From: Streptomyces cathayae
Lineage (GTDB): Bacteria > Actinomycetota > Actinomycetes > Streptomycetales > Streptomycetaceae
Assembly (NCBI RefSeq): GCF_029760955.1
Contig: NZ_CP121682.1
Coordinates: forward strand, 6,838,501-6,902,500
Direction: 5' to 3'
Length of the DNA stretch: 64,000 bases
The translations under genes were made by a program, and so were the position numbers. Position 1 is the stretch's first letter, and every line of letters begins with the position of its first letter. This document shows, piece after piece, positions 16,254-24,862 of the stretch. Under the pieces are notes generated by a model. The model saw only the letters and a list, made by a program, of their open reading frames with translations, was not told where the DNA came from and did not search any database.

Positions 16254-17972
16254 CTACGGGGCCGGAAGCGCGCGGTCCACGATCGAACCCAGATCGGCCC
16301 CGTCGGGCAGCGTGCCGAACGAGTGCCCCCAGTCACCGCCGAGCCGCGTCGCACAGAAGGCGTCGGCGACCGCGGACGGGGCGTGCCGGACGAGGAGGGA
16401 GCCCTGGAGGACCAGGGCCAACTGCTCCACCAGCCGCCGGGCCCCCGCCTGCGAACCCTGTGCCAGACGGTCCTCGAGCCGGCTCACGGCCGCGTCCAGC
16501 CGGGCGTCCGCCCCGCGGCTGAGCGCGAGTTCGGCGAAGAACGCCTGCGCCGTGGCCGTGTCCCGGCCCAGCGCCCGCAGCACGTCGAGGGCGTTGACGT
16601 TGCCCGAGCCCTCCCAGATCGACAGCAGCGGGGCCTCGCGGTAGTGCCGGGGCATGCCCGACTCCTCGACGTAGCCGTTGCCGCCCAGGCACTCCAGCGC
16701 CTCGGCGGTGAAGGCCGGGCCCCGTTTGGTGACCCAGTACTTGCCGACGGCGGTCGCGATCCGGCGGAACGCGGCCTCCTGCGCGTCCCCGCGCACCGCG
16801 CGGTCGGCCGCCCCGGCGAGTCGCAGGGTCAGCGCCGTCGCGGCCTCCGACTCCAGGGCGAGATCGGCCAGCACGTTGCGCATCAGCGGCTGGTCGATCA
16901 GCCGGGCCCCGAAGGCACTGCGGTGGCGCACGTGGTGCCCTGCCTCGACGAGCGTCTTGCGCATCAGCGCCGCCGACATCATCACGCAGTCCAGCCGGGT
17001 GCAGTTGACCATCTCGATGATGGTCTTCACGCCCTGCCCCTCCGGGCCGACCAGCCAGGCGACGGTCCCGTCGAACTCCGGCTCGCAGGACGCGTTGGAC
17101 CGGTTGCCCAGCTTGTCCTTCAGCCGCTGGATACGGAACGTGTTGCGCGTACCGTCGGGCAGCACGCGCGGCAGCAGGAAGCACGACAGACCCCCCGGGG
17201 CCTGCGCCAGCACCAGGAACACGTCGCACATCGGCGCCGACGTGAACCACTTGTGTCCCCGCAGCGTGTACACACCGGGCTCCGCGGTCGGCGTCGCCCT
17301 CGTGGTGTTGGTCCGGACGTCGGAGCCGCCCTGCTTCTCCGTCATCCCCATGCCGGCCAGCAGCCCGCGCTTCTCGCCCGGCACCCGCAGGCCCGGCTCG
17401 TACTCCCGGCCGGTCAGCAACGGCTCGTACACCCGGGCCAGCTCCGGCTGCCGGCGCAGGACGGGCACCGCCGCGTACGTCATGGAGGTCGGGCAGCCGT
17501 GCCCCGCGTCCGTGTGCCCCCACACGAGTCCGCCGGCGGTGCGCGCGACATGGGCGCCGGGCCGGTCGTCCGCCCAGGGCGCGCCGGCCAGCCCTTCGAC
17601 GACGGCCGTGCGCATCAGGTGGTGCCAGCTCGGATGGAACTCGACCTCGTCGATCCGGTTGCCGTACCGGTCGTGCGTGCGCAGCTCGGGCTCGTGGCGG
17701 TTGGCCTGTTCGCTCCACTCCTGCACCCGGGCACTGCCGGCCAGCCTGCCGAGCCGCCGCAGATCCTCCTCCGCCCAGCCGGCGCCCTCGCGCCGCACCC
17801 CCTCCAGGAGGGCGGTGTCGTCGGAGGCGTCGTAGGGGGTCAGGGGAGCGGGCTGGTTCAGAACGTCGTGCGTGGCGTACCCGCGGGGTGCCGCGAGTGC
17901 CTCCGGTGCCGCGTGTCCCCCGGGAGAGGCGGTGAGTCCGCCGTGCTGCTCGTGCGCGATTGTCGTGGCCAT
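16254..17972 (-). CDS. Acyl-CoA dehydrogenase family protein, AidB type
   Basis: 572 residues from an ATG at 17972. The flavoprotein core is clear: TSMTYAAVPVL, GMTEKQGGSDVRTNTT (flavin/substrate loop), GHKWFTSAPMCDVFLVLAQ, then NCTRLDCVMMSAALMRKTL and ALECLGGNGYVEESGMPRHY with the characteristic EGSGNVNALDVLRAL. Length and these last motifs are of the AidB/adaptive-response group rather than the 380-residue catabolic enzymes. AidB of E. coli protects DNA from alkylation; actinomycete relatives may instead oxidise isovaleryl-type CoA thioesters. It faces a PaaX regulator across a long palindrome, so it is very likely under its control. Confidence 0.9.
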   Translation of the reverse strand: MATTIAHEQHGGLTASPGGHAAPEALAAPRGYATHDVLNQPAPLTPYDASDDTALLEGVRREGAGWAEEDLRRLGRLAGSARVQEWSEQANRHEPELRTHDRYGNRIDEVEFHPSWHHLMRTAVVEGLAGAPWADDRPGAHVARTAGGLVWGHTDAGHGCPTSMTYAAVPVLRRQPELARVYEPLLTGREYEPGLRVPGEKRGLLAGMGMTEKQGGSDVRTNTTRATPTAEPGVYTLRGHKWFTSAPMCDVFLVLAQAPGGLSCFLLPRVLPDGTRNTFRIQRLKDKLGNRSNASCEPEFDGTVAWLVGPEGQGVKTIIEMVNCTRLDCVMMSAALMRKTLVEAGHHVRHRSAFGARLIDQPLMRNVLADLALESEAATALTLRLAGAADRAVRGDAQEAAFRRIATAVGKYWVTKRGPAFTAEALECLGGNGYVEESGMPRHYREAPLLSIWEGSGNVNALDVLRALGRDTATAQAFFAELALSRGADARLDAAVSRLEDRLAQGSQAGARRLVEQLALVLQGSLLVRHAPSAVADAFCATRLGGDWGHSFGTLPDGADLGSIVDRALPAP

Positions 17973-17981
17973 ACACCGAGT

Positions 17982-18017
17982 GTTGCATTATTTCTGCGGC
18001 TGCAGCAATGATACAAC
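17982..18017. promoter_or_regulatory. Long palindromic operator between acyl-CoA dehydrogenase and paaX genes
   Basis: GTTGCATTATTTCTGC (17982-17997) and GCAGCAATGATACAAC (18002-18017) are inverted copies, with 13 of 16 positions pairing. The site is AT-rich compared with its surroundings, starts ten bases from the acyl-CoA dehydrogenase ATG and lies 57 bases before the regulator start. It is placed where a PaaX-type regulator would shut both genes until its acyl-CoA ligand appears. Confidence 0.65.
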
Positions 18018-18073
18018 ATATGGCGTCCGGCAGTGCACCGCGGGGCGACAAGCGCGCCGTACAGTACGGATCC

Positions 18074-18841
18074 ATGCGGATGAACGACCTGGAGCCAACC
18101 GGTGACCTGCGGCTACGTCCCCTGTCCGCGCGGTCGGTCGTGCTGAGCCTGCTGCTCGGCACGCACCCGCCACAGCTTTCGGCGCGGGAACTGGGGCGAC
18201 TCGTGGAGCGCTTCGGCGTCGGCGGGTCCACGCTGCGGGCCGCCCTCAGCCGGATGGTGGCCGCCGGTGATCTGGTGCGCACCGAGACCGGTGCCGGCTA
18301 CCGCCTCAGTGACCGGTTGCTCGACCGCCAGACCCGCCAGGACGAGGCCGTACGGCCGAGCACGCGCGCGTGGGACGGCGACTGGGAGATGGTGGTGATC
18401 ACCGCGACGGGACGTGGTCCCGCCGAGCGGGCGGAGCTGCGCACCCGGCTGACCGCCCTCCGGCTCGCCGAACTCCGCGAGGGCGTGTGGCTCCGGCCGG
18501 CCAACCTGGACCGCCCGCTGTCCGTGCCTCTCGGCCGGGTGGCCCAGCACTACACGGCCCGCCCCGGCCGGCCCGCCGCCGACCTGGCCGGGAGTCTGTG
18601 GGCGCTGGACGCCTGGGCGGGCACGGCCCGCGCGCTCCTCGCGCACATCGACGGCGCCGACCGTCCCGCCGACCGGCTCACCGCTTTCGCGGCCGTCGTG
18701 CGCCACCTGCTCACCGATCCCGTCCTGCCTGCGGCCCTCCTCCCCGCCGACTGGCCGGGCGAGGCGCTGCGGGCCGCGTACACCGACTACCGGCGTGAAC
18801 TCATCGGCGAGATCCGCGCGAGCGTGGGCGGGCGGAGGTAG
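18074..18841 (+). CDS. PaaX-family transcriptional regulator
   Basis: 255 residues from ATG 18074 (a second ATG at 18080 is possible). Residues 15-80 form the winged helix (PLSARSVVLSLLLGTHPPQL, STLRAALSRMVAAGDLVR, YRLSDRLLDRQ); the middle has WDGDWEMVVI and the C-terminal part carries the effector domain (LREGVWLRPANLD, SLWALDAWAGTARALL). PaaX of E. coli is a GntR-like repressor released by phenylacetyl-CoA; actinomycete members answer to other acyl-CoAs. Divergent orientation with the acyl-CoA dehydrogenase and the shared palindrome suggest local autoregulated control. Confidence 0.88.
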   Translation: MRMNDLEPTGDLRLRPLSARSVVLSLLLGTHPPQLSARELGRLVERFGVGGSTLRAALSRMVAAGDLVRTETGAGYRLSDRLLDRQTRQDEAVRPSTRAWDGDWEMVVITATGRGPAERAELRTRLTALRLAELREGVWLRPANLDRPLSVPLGRVAQHYTARPGRPAADLAGSLWALDAWAGTARALLAHIDGADRPADRLTAFAAVVRHLLTDPVLPAALLPADWPGEALRAAYTDYRRELIGEIRASVGGRR

Positions 18842-18909
18842 CGCGGACGGGGCCGGCGGTGACGGGGCCGGCCGGCGGCGGGCGGGGCGGGCGGCGGGCC
18901 CGGCACGGC

Positions 18910-18957
18910 GCGGCGGCCGTACGGAGCACCGCGCGGGGCGCTCCGTACGGCCGCCGC
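18910..18957. terminator. Strong bidirectional hairpin between paaX and pectate lyase
   Basis: GCGGCGGCCGTACGGAGC (18910-18927) pairs without mismatch with 18940-18957 across a 12-base loop. The two flanking genes converge on it, so it can end transcripts from both sides. Confidence 0.8.
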
Positions 18958-18989
18958 CTCACCGTGGGGGGCCGTTGTGCCGGGAAGGG

Positions 18990-19793
18990 CTACTTGTAGG
19001 TGATGTCGGACGATCCGTACTTGCAGTACGTGCCGTCGGCGTTCGAGCCGTTGGTGCTGGGCTCCTTGCCGGTGTTGTTGCCGATGTACTTCTGGCAGGG
19101 GATGATCTTCTTGCTGCTGTCCCCGACGACCGTGATGTTGCGCAGGGACACGCTGTCGCCGTAGTTGGTGTTGATCCCGGCGATCCTGCCGCCCTTCCAG
19201 TTCACCTCGATCGTGTTGAGGTTGATGGTGCGCTTGTACTGCGTGGAGCAGTTGCCGCAGGAGCGCACGAAGGTGCCGAAGTTCTTGACCGCGAAGTTCG
19301 ACACGTTCAGCGTCCCGGCGCCGTTGAACTGGAACACCTTGTCGCTGGCTTCCTTCGCCCCGCCGCCGCTGACGGTGTAGACGGCTGACGAGGACTTGCC
19401 CTTGAAGGTCGCCGCGTCCTCGCCGACGTCCTCCCACCACACGTTCTGCAGCGTGCAGGACCCCTTGCAGTGGACGCCGTCGGCGGCCGGGGCGCCGAGG
19501 ATGACGTTCTTCAGGACCGCGCCGTCCGCCAGCTCCAGGATCGGGCCCTGGTCCTCGTCCTGGCTGCCGGATCCCAGGGCGCCGGTGCCGTAGAGGCGCT
19601 TCATCCCGTAGTCCTTGGTGCCGGACACCGAGATGGTGGAGGAGACGCCCTCGCTGCCGTTGGGAGACGGCCAGGTGGCGGCGCCGGCCGGGGAGACGCC
19701 GGCTGTCATAAGCATGCCAACCGAGAGTCCGAGGGTGGCCAGTGCGCCGGTCAGCGCCCGCCCACGGGCGCGCGGTGTTGTCACCGAAGTCAT
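18990..19793 (-). CDS. Secreted pectate lyase, PL3 family
   Basis: 267 residues from an ATG at 19793 with AGAAGGAACC upstream. A signal peptide (RALTGALATLGLSVGMLMTAGVSPAGAA) precedes a mature domain of about 225 residues. The right-handed beta-helix of family PL3 is recognised by QDEDQGPILELADGAVLKNV, GVHCKGSCTLQNVWWEDVGE, VFQFNGAGTLNVSNF and Cys-rich FVRSCGNC. These small enzymes cleave pectate by beta-elimination with calcium outside the cell. A perfect LacI-type palindrome lies 108 bases upstream, which suggests repression by sugar status. Single-gene unit ended by a strong hairpin. Confidence 0.92.
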   Translation of the reverse strand: MTSVTTPRARGRALTGALATLGLSVGMLMTAGVSPAGAATWPSPNGSEGVSSTISVSGTKDYGMKRLYGTGALGSGSQDEDQGPILELADGAVLKNVILGAPAADGVHCKGSCTLQNVWWEDVGEDAATFKGKSSSAVYTVSGGGAKEASDKVFQFNGAGTLNVSNFAVKNFGTFVRSCGNCSTQYKRTINLNTIEVNWKGGRIAGINTNYGDSVSLRNITVVGDSSKKIIPCQKYIGNNTGKEPSTNGSNADGTYCKYGSSDITYK

Positions 19794-19900
19794 GTTCCGG
19801 TTCCTTCTGTCGTGATGTGGGGGTGTCGGCGACGCGGGGTGCGGAGGTGCGGAGGTGCCATGGATGCGTGAGGTTCACGTCGCTGAACGGAAGGTAGAGG

Positions 19901-19912
19901 GAAAGCGCTTTC
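19901..19912. promoter_or_regulatory. LacI/GalR-type palindrome upstream of pectate lyase
   Basis: GAAAGCGCTTTC is a perfect 12-base palindrome with the central CG step and AAAGCGCTTT core bound by LacI/GalR-type repressors. It lies 108 bases before the pectate lyase start and 200 bases before the divergent DUF6214-like gene. The remainder of the 320-base space 19794-20113 shows no gene that I can support. Confidence 0.5.
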
Positions 19913-20113
19913 TGGTCAACGTCCCGTGCGGCAGCTATTCAGCCATCTGCAGCCGTAGTGAGCGCGTTCTTCTGCGGAGGGGTGAAAGTGTCGTCTCCCC
20001 GACTCCTCGGCCGCACGGCCGAAGTGGCACCCGCTCCGCTGACAGGGTGCCGTCCACCGCTCGGGGTGCGTGTTCGTTCGTATGGAAAGTGCTCACGTGG
20101 TTACGTTGCGGGC

Positions 20114-20635
20114 GTGCTTGAGGAGTGCTTTCTTCATCTTTCCGATCGTTCTCCGGCGGACGGTGCCGTGTCCGTGTGGCCTGCCTGGGAGGTGCGCGAA
20201 GGGGAGCACACGACGCGCTGGTTCGATGTGCGGCTGACCTTCGCGGACGGAGCCGGGGTCGAGGCGCTCGCGATGGTGTCCGGGCACAGCGTCTGCGTCG
20301 AGGACGTACGGGCCCGGCCCGCGCTGTCGCTGGAGGACCTGGCGCTGTTCGCCGACTGGATCGAGGGGCCGCTCGCGCGGGCCTGCGGCGCCGAGGACGA
20401 ACCGGCCGCCGGTGTCCTGTCCGGTACGGGGGAGCGGCGGACCCACGTGGTCGGGCCGCAGGGGCCCGTGGGGAGGCGTTTCGTGGCGCGGGAGTACCGC
20501 GCGGCCCAGGAGGAGGGCGCCGACCCGGTGCTCGCCGTGATGTGCGCGACCGGATACAGCCGGCGCGGTGCGCTGCGGGTCATCGGCCGGGCACGTGACG
20601 CGGGCCTGCTGACCCCGCGTCACACCCGGCGGTGA
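20114..20635 (+). CDS. DUF6214-like conserved Streptomyces protein
   Basis: 173 residues if it starts at GTG 20114; the frame is open further up, and starts near 20069 or 19958 cannot be excluded because no good ribosome site is seen. The recognisable core is WFDVRLTFADGAGVEALAMV, VCVEDVRARPALSLEDLALF, ADWIEGPLARACG, REYRAAQEEGADPVLAVMCA and TGYSRRGALRVIGRARDAG. It is a soluble, acidic protein of unknown function found in Streptomyces. The end (SRRGALRVIGRARDAGLLTP) has a helix-turn-helix flavour. It converges on the DUF305 gene with 18 bases between. Confidence 0.75.
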   Translation: MLEECFLHLSDRSPADGAVSVWPAWEVREGEHTTRWFDVRLTFADGAGVEALAMVSGHSVCVEDVRARPALSLEDLALFADWIEGPLARACGAEDEPAAGVLSGTGERRTHVVGPQGPVGRRFVAREYRAAQEEGADPVLAVMCATGYSRRGALRVIGRARDAGLLTPRHTRR

Positions 20636-20653
20636 ACGGCCCCGGCGCGGACG

Positions 20654-21322
20654 TCACAGGAGATCGCGCATCCGCGTGATCTCGCTCGTCTGCTGGGCCA
20701 CCACGTCGTCGGCCATCTCCTCGATCTGGAGGTTGTTGCCCTGCGCCTTCACGTCCGTGGCCATGGTGATCGCCCCCTCGTGATGGGCGATCATCAGGGT
20801 GAGGAAGAGCTGGTCGAAGGTCTTTCCCTCGGCCGCGTGCAGGTTCTTGAGCTGGGCGGGGGTCGCCATCCCGGGCATCGCCGCATGGTCGTGGCCGTGG
20901 TCGTGCCCGTCGGCCTTCCTGGTCTTCTTGTGCGTCGTCAGCCAGCCCTCCATCGCCTTGATCTCCGGTTGCTGCGCGGCCGCGATCCGCTCGGCCAGCT
21001 TGACGATCTTCGGTGACTCGGCCCGGTCCGGGACCAGAGCAGTCATCTCCAGGGCCTGGGAGTGGTGCTCGATCATCATGCGGGTGTAGGAGACGTCCGC
21101 GGAGTTGGGGGAGTCGTCCTCGGCGCGCTGCTCCGCGGCCTCCGCGGCCGACAGGGTCCGGTTCGGCTGCCCGGGCTCGCCCGGGGCGATCACCGAAGGC
21201 CCTTCGGCCGCAGCCGGCTTGGCGTCGTCCGTGTCGGATTCGCAGCCCGCGAGCCCGAGTACGGCCAGGGCGGTCAGTCCGGTCGCGACGACGGACACGC
21301 GTGACACACGGCGGAAGAGCAC
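20654..21322 (-). CDS. DUF305 family lipoprotein
   Basis: 222 residues from a GTG at 21322 behind AGGAGG. The signal ends in the lipobox LGLAGC at residues 21-26, so it should be anchored to the outer face of the membrane. The body has two copies of the DUF305 ferritin-like motif: YTRMMIEHHSQALEMTALV and FLTLMIAHHEGAITMATDV, each with paired His residues. A linker between them, DGHDHGHDHAAMPGM, is His/Met-rich, as in copper-handling proteins. The family is often found with metal resistance genes, but its role is unproved. Divergent from the LVIVD protein gene. Confidence 0.9.
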   Translation of the reverse strand: MLFRRVSRVSVVATGLTALAVLGLAGCESDTDDAKPAAAEGPSVIAPGEPGQPNRTLSAAEAAEQRAEDDSPNSADVSYTRMMIEHHSQALEMTALVPDRAESPKIVKLAERIAAAQQPEIKAMEGWLTTHKKTRKADGHDHGHDHAAMPGMATPAQLKNLHAAEGKTFDQLFLTLMIAHHEGAITMATDVKAQGNNLQIEEMADDVVAQQTSEITRMRDLL

Positions 21323-21343
21323 GGGACCTCCTGTGGCTGGGGA

Positions 21344-21362
21344 CACCCCCTCTGGGGGAGGG
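21344..21362. repeat. Short palindromic CCCCC/GGGGG element in the DUF305 leader
   Basis: ACCCCCTCTGGGGGAGGG lies 22 bases upstream of the DUF305 start. The motif, with CCCCC and GGGGG around a short loop, is the compact form of a palindrome that occurs widely between Streptomyces genes; a longer version stands at 47273-47310. In the leader RNA it would form a hairpin close to the ribosome site. Confidence 0.5.
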
Positions 21363-21531
21363 CTGCGGGACACCTCGTGAGTGCCGACGACCGTCCTAGC
21401 ACGCTTCCGCGCGACAGTGATCGGAAAACTTCGTTATGAGTGTGTCGCGCACTGTTGTTATGTGCATGGCCAGGACGATACTGCCGGTGCACCACCCGTT
21501 CCGAGCCGAACGGTACAAGGGAGGAAAGACA

Positions 21532-23043
21532 GTGATCCTGTTGAAAGATCCCCGAACCCGGCGCAGACGGCTGGGAGTTGCCGCAGCAGCCGGGGGGCTG
21601 CTGGCCGCGCTGCTCACCGCCGCACCGGCCGCGGCGATCCCCGACCCCGGGGACGAGCCGACCGCCCCGAAGGAGATGTCCCGAAGCGCGCAGGCCGAGG
21701 TGCGTGAGGCCATCGAGAGCGGCGAGACACCCGCCCAGGACGAGGTCGTCCACTCCGACAACATCCGGCACGTGGCCAACATCCCCAAGGACGCGCTGAC
21801 CGGGTTCAACTCGGACCTGGCGTTCCAGGGCCGGTACGCCTTCGCGGGCAACTACGACGGCTTCCGCATCTTCGACATCAGCAACCCGAAGTCACCGAGG
21901 ACGGTGGCCCAGGTGCTGTGCCCCGGCTCCCAGAACGACATCTCCGTCTCCGGTGACCTGCTGTTCCTCTCCACCGACTCCTCGCGCAGCGACAGCAGTT
22001 GCAACAGCACCACGCAACCGGCGACCGAGAAGTCCTCGTGGGAGGGCATGAAGGTGTTCGACATCAGCGACAAGCGGAACCCGCGCTACGTCGCGGCCGT
22101 CGAGACCGCCTGCGGCTCGCACACCCACACGCTGGTGCCCGAGCGCAAGAACGTCTACGTCTACGTCTCCTCGTACTCGCCGAACGCCGCCTACCCCGAC
22201 TGCCAGCCGCCGCACGACGGCATCTCCGTCATCAAGGTGCCGCGCAAGGCCCCGCACAAGGCGGCGGTGGTCGGGTTCCCGGTGCTGTTCCCCGGTGAGG
22301 GGCCCGACGGCGGCGGAAACCCGGGCGCGCCCACCCATCCGGGCGTCTCCAAGACCACGGGCTGCCACGACATCACCGTGCTGCCGTCCGAGGACCTCGC
22401 CGCCGGTGCCTGCATGGGCGACGGCATCCTGTTCTCCATCAAGAACCCCGAGCGTCCCCAGGTGATCGACCGGGTGCAGGACAACGTCAACTTCGCCTTC
22501 TGGCACTCGGCGACCTTCAACCAGCGGGCCGACAAGGTCGTGTTCACCGACGAGCTGGGCGGCGGTGGCGCCGCCACCTGCAACGCGGCCGTCGGACCGG
22601 ACCGGGGCGCGGACGGCGTCTACGACATCGTCGGCAAGGGCGACAAACGCCGACTCGTCTTCCGCAGCTACTTCAAGATCCCCCGTCACCAGGCGGACAC
22701 CGAGAACTGCGTGGCCCACAACGGCTCGTTGATCCCGGTCAAGGGCAAGGACCTCATGGTCCAGGCCTGGTACCAGGGCGGCGTCTCCGTCTGGGACTTC
22801 ACCGACTCCTCGAAACCGAAGGAGATCGCCTACTTCGAGCGGGGTCCGCTGTCCACCGACCAGGTCGTCACCGGCGGCTCCTGGTCGGCGTACTACTACA
22901 ACGGCCACATCTACTCGAACGACATCGCCAAGGGCCTCGACGTCCTGAGGATCGACGACCGGCGCACGGACCCGGCCAAGAGGATCCAGCTGCGCGAGTT
23001 CAACGCGCAGACACAGCCTGACTACTTCGACGACAGGGACTAG
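21532..23043 (+). CDS. Secreted LVIVD-repeat beta-propeller protein
   Basis: 503 residues from GTG 21532, which has GGGAGG nine bases upstream. A basic N-terminus (RTRRRRLGVAAAAGGLLAAL) is a signal peptide ending near AAPAAA. The mature part has repeated propeller strands: FAGNYDGFRIFDISNPKSPR, GDLLFLSTDSS, GMKVFDISDKRNPRYVAAVE, SYSPNA, WHSATFNQRADKVVFTDELG, AWYQGGVSVWDFTDSSKPKE. LVIVD proteins are extracellular, of unknown function. Cysteine pairs suggest disulfides. It is divergent from the DUF305 lipoprotein, and its stop overlaps the convergent TetR gene stop by four bases. Confidence 0.85.
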   Translation: MILLKDPRTRRRRLGVAAAAGGLLAALLTAAPAAAIPDPGDEPTAPKEMSRSAQAEVREAIESGETPAQDEVVHSDNIRHVANIPKDALTGFNSDLAFQGRYAFAGNYDGFRIFDISNPKSPRTVAQVLCPGSQNDISVSGDLLFLSTDSSRSDSSCNSTTQPATEKSSWEGMKVFDISDKRNPRYVAAVETACGSHTHTLVPERKNVYVYVSSYSPNAAYPDCQPPHDGISVIKVPRKAPHKAAVVGFPVLFPGEGPDGGGNPGAPTHPGVSKTTGCHDITVLPSEDLAAGACMGDGILFSIKNPERPQVIDRVQDNVNFAFWHSATFNQRADKVVFTDELGGGGAATCNAAVGPDRGADGVYDIVGKGDKRRLVFRSYFKIPRHQADTENCVAHNGSLIPVKGKDLMVQAWYQGGVSVWDFTDSSKPKEIAYFERGPLSTDQVVTGGSWSAYYYNGHIYSNDIAKGLDVLRIDDRRTDPAKRIQLREFNAQTQPDYFDDRD

Positions 23044-23795
23044 GCGCTGTCCGGGGCCGGGCGGCGGGGCGGGGCCGAGGGCTCCGGGGCCGGTTCGGTC
23101 GCGAAGAACCGCGACACATCCGCCCGGTCCGGCAGGCCCGTTGCGCCGGCTGCGTCCGTCCGGCCCGTCCGGTCCGGCGCACCCGTCCCGCCCGGCACCT
23201 CGGTGCCGGGCGGGACACCCAGCTCCCAGTCGAGCCGGTAGCGCTTGAACAACTCCGCGCGCAGTGTCTCGACGGGCATCGGCGCACCCGGCATCAGGGC
23301 CGAGAACACGGCGCCCATCAGCAGGGCGCGCAGCATCGGGTAGTCGCTGTCGACCTTGCTGGAGCCGTGCCGGGCGACGGTGTCGCTGAGCAGTTCGGCC
23401 AGGCGCCGCTGCTCGGGGCAGGGCAGGAAACCCTCGGCCTGCAGCAGCCCGGCCATGTGCTGGCGCATCAGCACGGGACGGTCGCGGGCCAGGCCCAGGA
23501 TCGCGTCGATGGCCCGCGCCATCCGCTCCGGCCCGTCGTCGGTGCGCGGTTCGCGCTCCAGCGCTTCCTCCAGCGTCCGGTGCATCAGCCGGTGCACCGC
23601 GGACTGCACCAGATGGCGCTTCCCCGGGAAGTAGTACGAGACCAGACCCCGCGCGGACCCCGCGCGGTCGGCGATGTCGCCGAGCGTCGTCGCCTCGTAG
23701 CCGCGCTCGCTCACCACCTCGACGGCGGCTTGCAGAAGCCGTTCCTTCGAACGCCTCCGCAATTCTTCATTGACCGAGGGGCTGCGCGGGGACAT
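23040..23795 (-). CDS. TetR family transcriptional regulator
   Basis: 251 residues from ATG 23795 with GGAG eight bases upstream; further Met codons at 23810 and 23828 lack a ribosome site. The DNA-binding domain is RLLQAAVEVVSERGYEATTL-GDIADRAGSARGLVSYYFPG near residues 15-60. The ligand domain follows, then a 45-residue tail rich in Gly, Thr, Pro and Arg, which is unusual and probably disordered. A TTGACTG-N5-CAGCCAA palindrome overlies its own promoter region, so it is probably self-repressed. The target gene is not apparent; the upstream neighbour on this strand side is a PAP2 phosphatase over 270 bases away. Confidence 0.88.
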   Translation of the reverse strand: MSPRSPSVNEELRRRSKERLLQAAVEVVSERGYEATTLGDIADRAGSARGLVSYYFPGKRHLVQSAVHRLMHRTLEEALEREPRTDDGPERMARAIDAILGLARDRPVLMRQHMAGLLQAEGFLPCPEQRRLAELLSDTVARHGSSKVDSDYPMLRALLMGAVFSALMPGAPMPVETLRAELFKRYRLDWELGVPPGTEVPGGTGAPDRTGRTDAAGATGLPDRADVSRFFATEPAPEPSAPPRRPAPDSA

Positions 23796-23809
23796 GCTGG
23801 ACTCCTGCA

Positions 23810-23828
23810 TTGACTGGCCGACAGCCAA
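23810..23828. promoter_or_regulatory. Putative TetR operator at its own promoter
   Basis: TTGACTG-GCCGA-CAGCCAA is an inverted repeat with six of seven pairs, lying 15-33 bases before the TetR start. On the minus strand TATAGT at 23834-23829 directly precedes it and can serve as the -10. The 237-base space up to 24065 has only a small GGGCCC hairpin otherwise. Confidence 0.5.
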
Positions 23829-24065
23829 CTATACTCAATGCGTCCGGTCGGGCCCCTGGTGGGCCCGCTCCGGGCTGCCGTTCTCCTCGGGCGACGCGGG
23901 GGATCGCCCGAGGGGGACGGCGCTGAGGAGCAGCCGCACCCCGGCCCTGCGGGCCGCCGCCCGGGCTGTCCGGCGCGTCGGCGCTCGTGCGTCCCGCCGA
24001 GCCGGCACCGGGAAGTGGTCACGGAGGCCCCGCGGGAGGATCCGGAAGACGCGGATCGTGCGGTC

Positions 24066-24758
24066 TCACGGGTGCCGCCGCCGGTGGACGCGCACCGCCA
24101 CGGCCACGACCAGAGCGCCGAAGAGCCACCCCCCGAGCACGTCCGTCACCCAGTGGACGCCGAGCCAGACGCGGGTGAGACCGACGCCGGCCACCGAGAG
24201 CGCCGCCACGGTCACGGCCCACACCCACACGGCCCGGCTCACGCCGTGCCGGTGCAGGAGCCACAGCAGGAGACCGCAGACGATGGTGGCGGTCATGGCG
24301 TGGCCCGACGGGAAAGCCGCGTAGTGGGCCGAGTCGACCGGGTTCTCCCACACCGGGCGAGCACGGCCCACCGCCGCCTTCAGGACCTGCTGCAGCACCG
24401 TCCCCACGGCGCAGGTCACCACCAGCCACCCCGCGGTCCAGCGGGCCGCGTACCGGAACACCAGCAGCAGTGCGACCGCCCCGGCCAGCAGGCGCATGGT
24501 CCACGGGTCCCAGACCCAGTCCGTCAGGACGCGGGCCGTCTGGGTCAGCCCCGGTTCGTCCACCGCCCAGCGGTGGGTGGTACGGGCGACGTCCCCGTCC
24601 ATCCCGGTCAGCGGGCGCCACTCGGCGCCGACCAGGATCAGCAGCAGTACCGAGCACAGGGCCGGCACACCGATGGACAGGGCGGCCGGGTGGTGCCGGT
24701 GCCCGGGTGGACGGGGCGGCGGCCCGAGGTCGGGGGGAGACATGTGGGGGGAGCGCAT
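24066..24758 (-). CDS. Membrane PAP2-family phosphatase
   Basis: 230 residues from ATG 24758 (Met at residue 6 also possible). Six membrane segments are visible. The phosphatase motif is complete: KAAVGRARP near residue 130, PSGHAM near 150 and VWLGVHWVTDVLGG near 205, with the catalytic His in the last two. Such enzymes dephosphorylate lipid phosphates such as undecaprenyl pyrophosphate or phosphatidic acid at the outer face of the membrane. It is followed upstream by the M56 gene on the same strand, about 100 bases away; no functional link is evident. Confidence 0.9.
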   Translation of the reverse strand: MRSPHMSPPDLGPPPRPPGHRHHPAALSIGVPALCSVLLLILVGAEWRPLTGMDGDVARTTHRWAVDEPGLTQTARVLTDWVWDPWTMRLLAGAVALLLVFRYAARWTAGWLVVTCAVGTVLQQVLKAAVGRARPVWENPVDSAHYAAFPSGHAMTATIVCGLLLWLLHRHGVSRAVWVWAVTVAALSVAGVGLTRVWLGVHWVTDVLGGWLFGALVVAVAVRVHRRRHP

Positions 24759-24862
24759 GAAGCGATCCTCGCCGACCGCCGGGGTCCGGGGCCAACACCG
24801 ACGCCCTGAGCGCCCGCACGCCCCGGAGCGAAGAGAACCTCGGCGCACGCCTTTGGGCGGTG

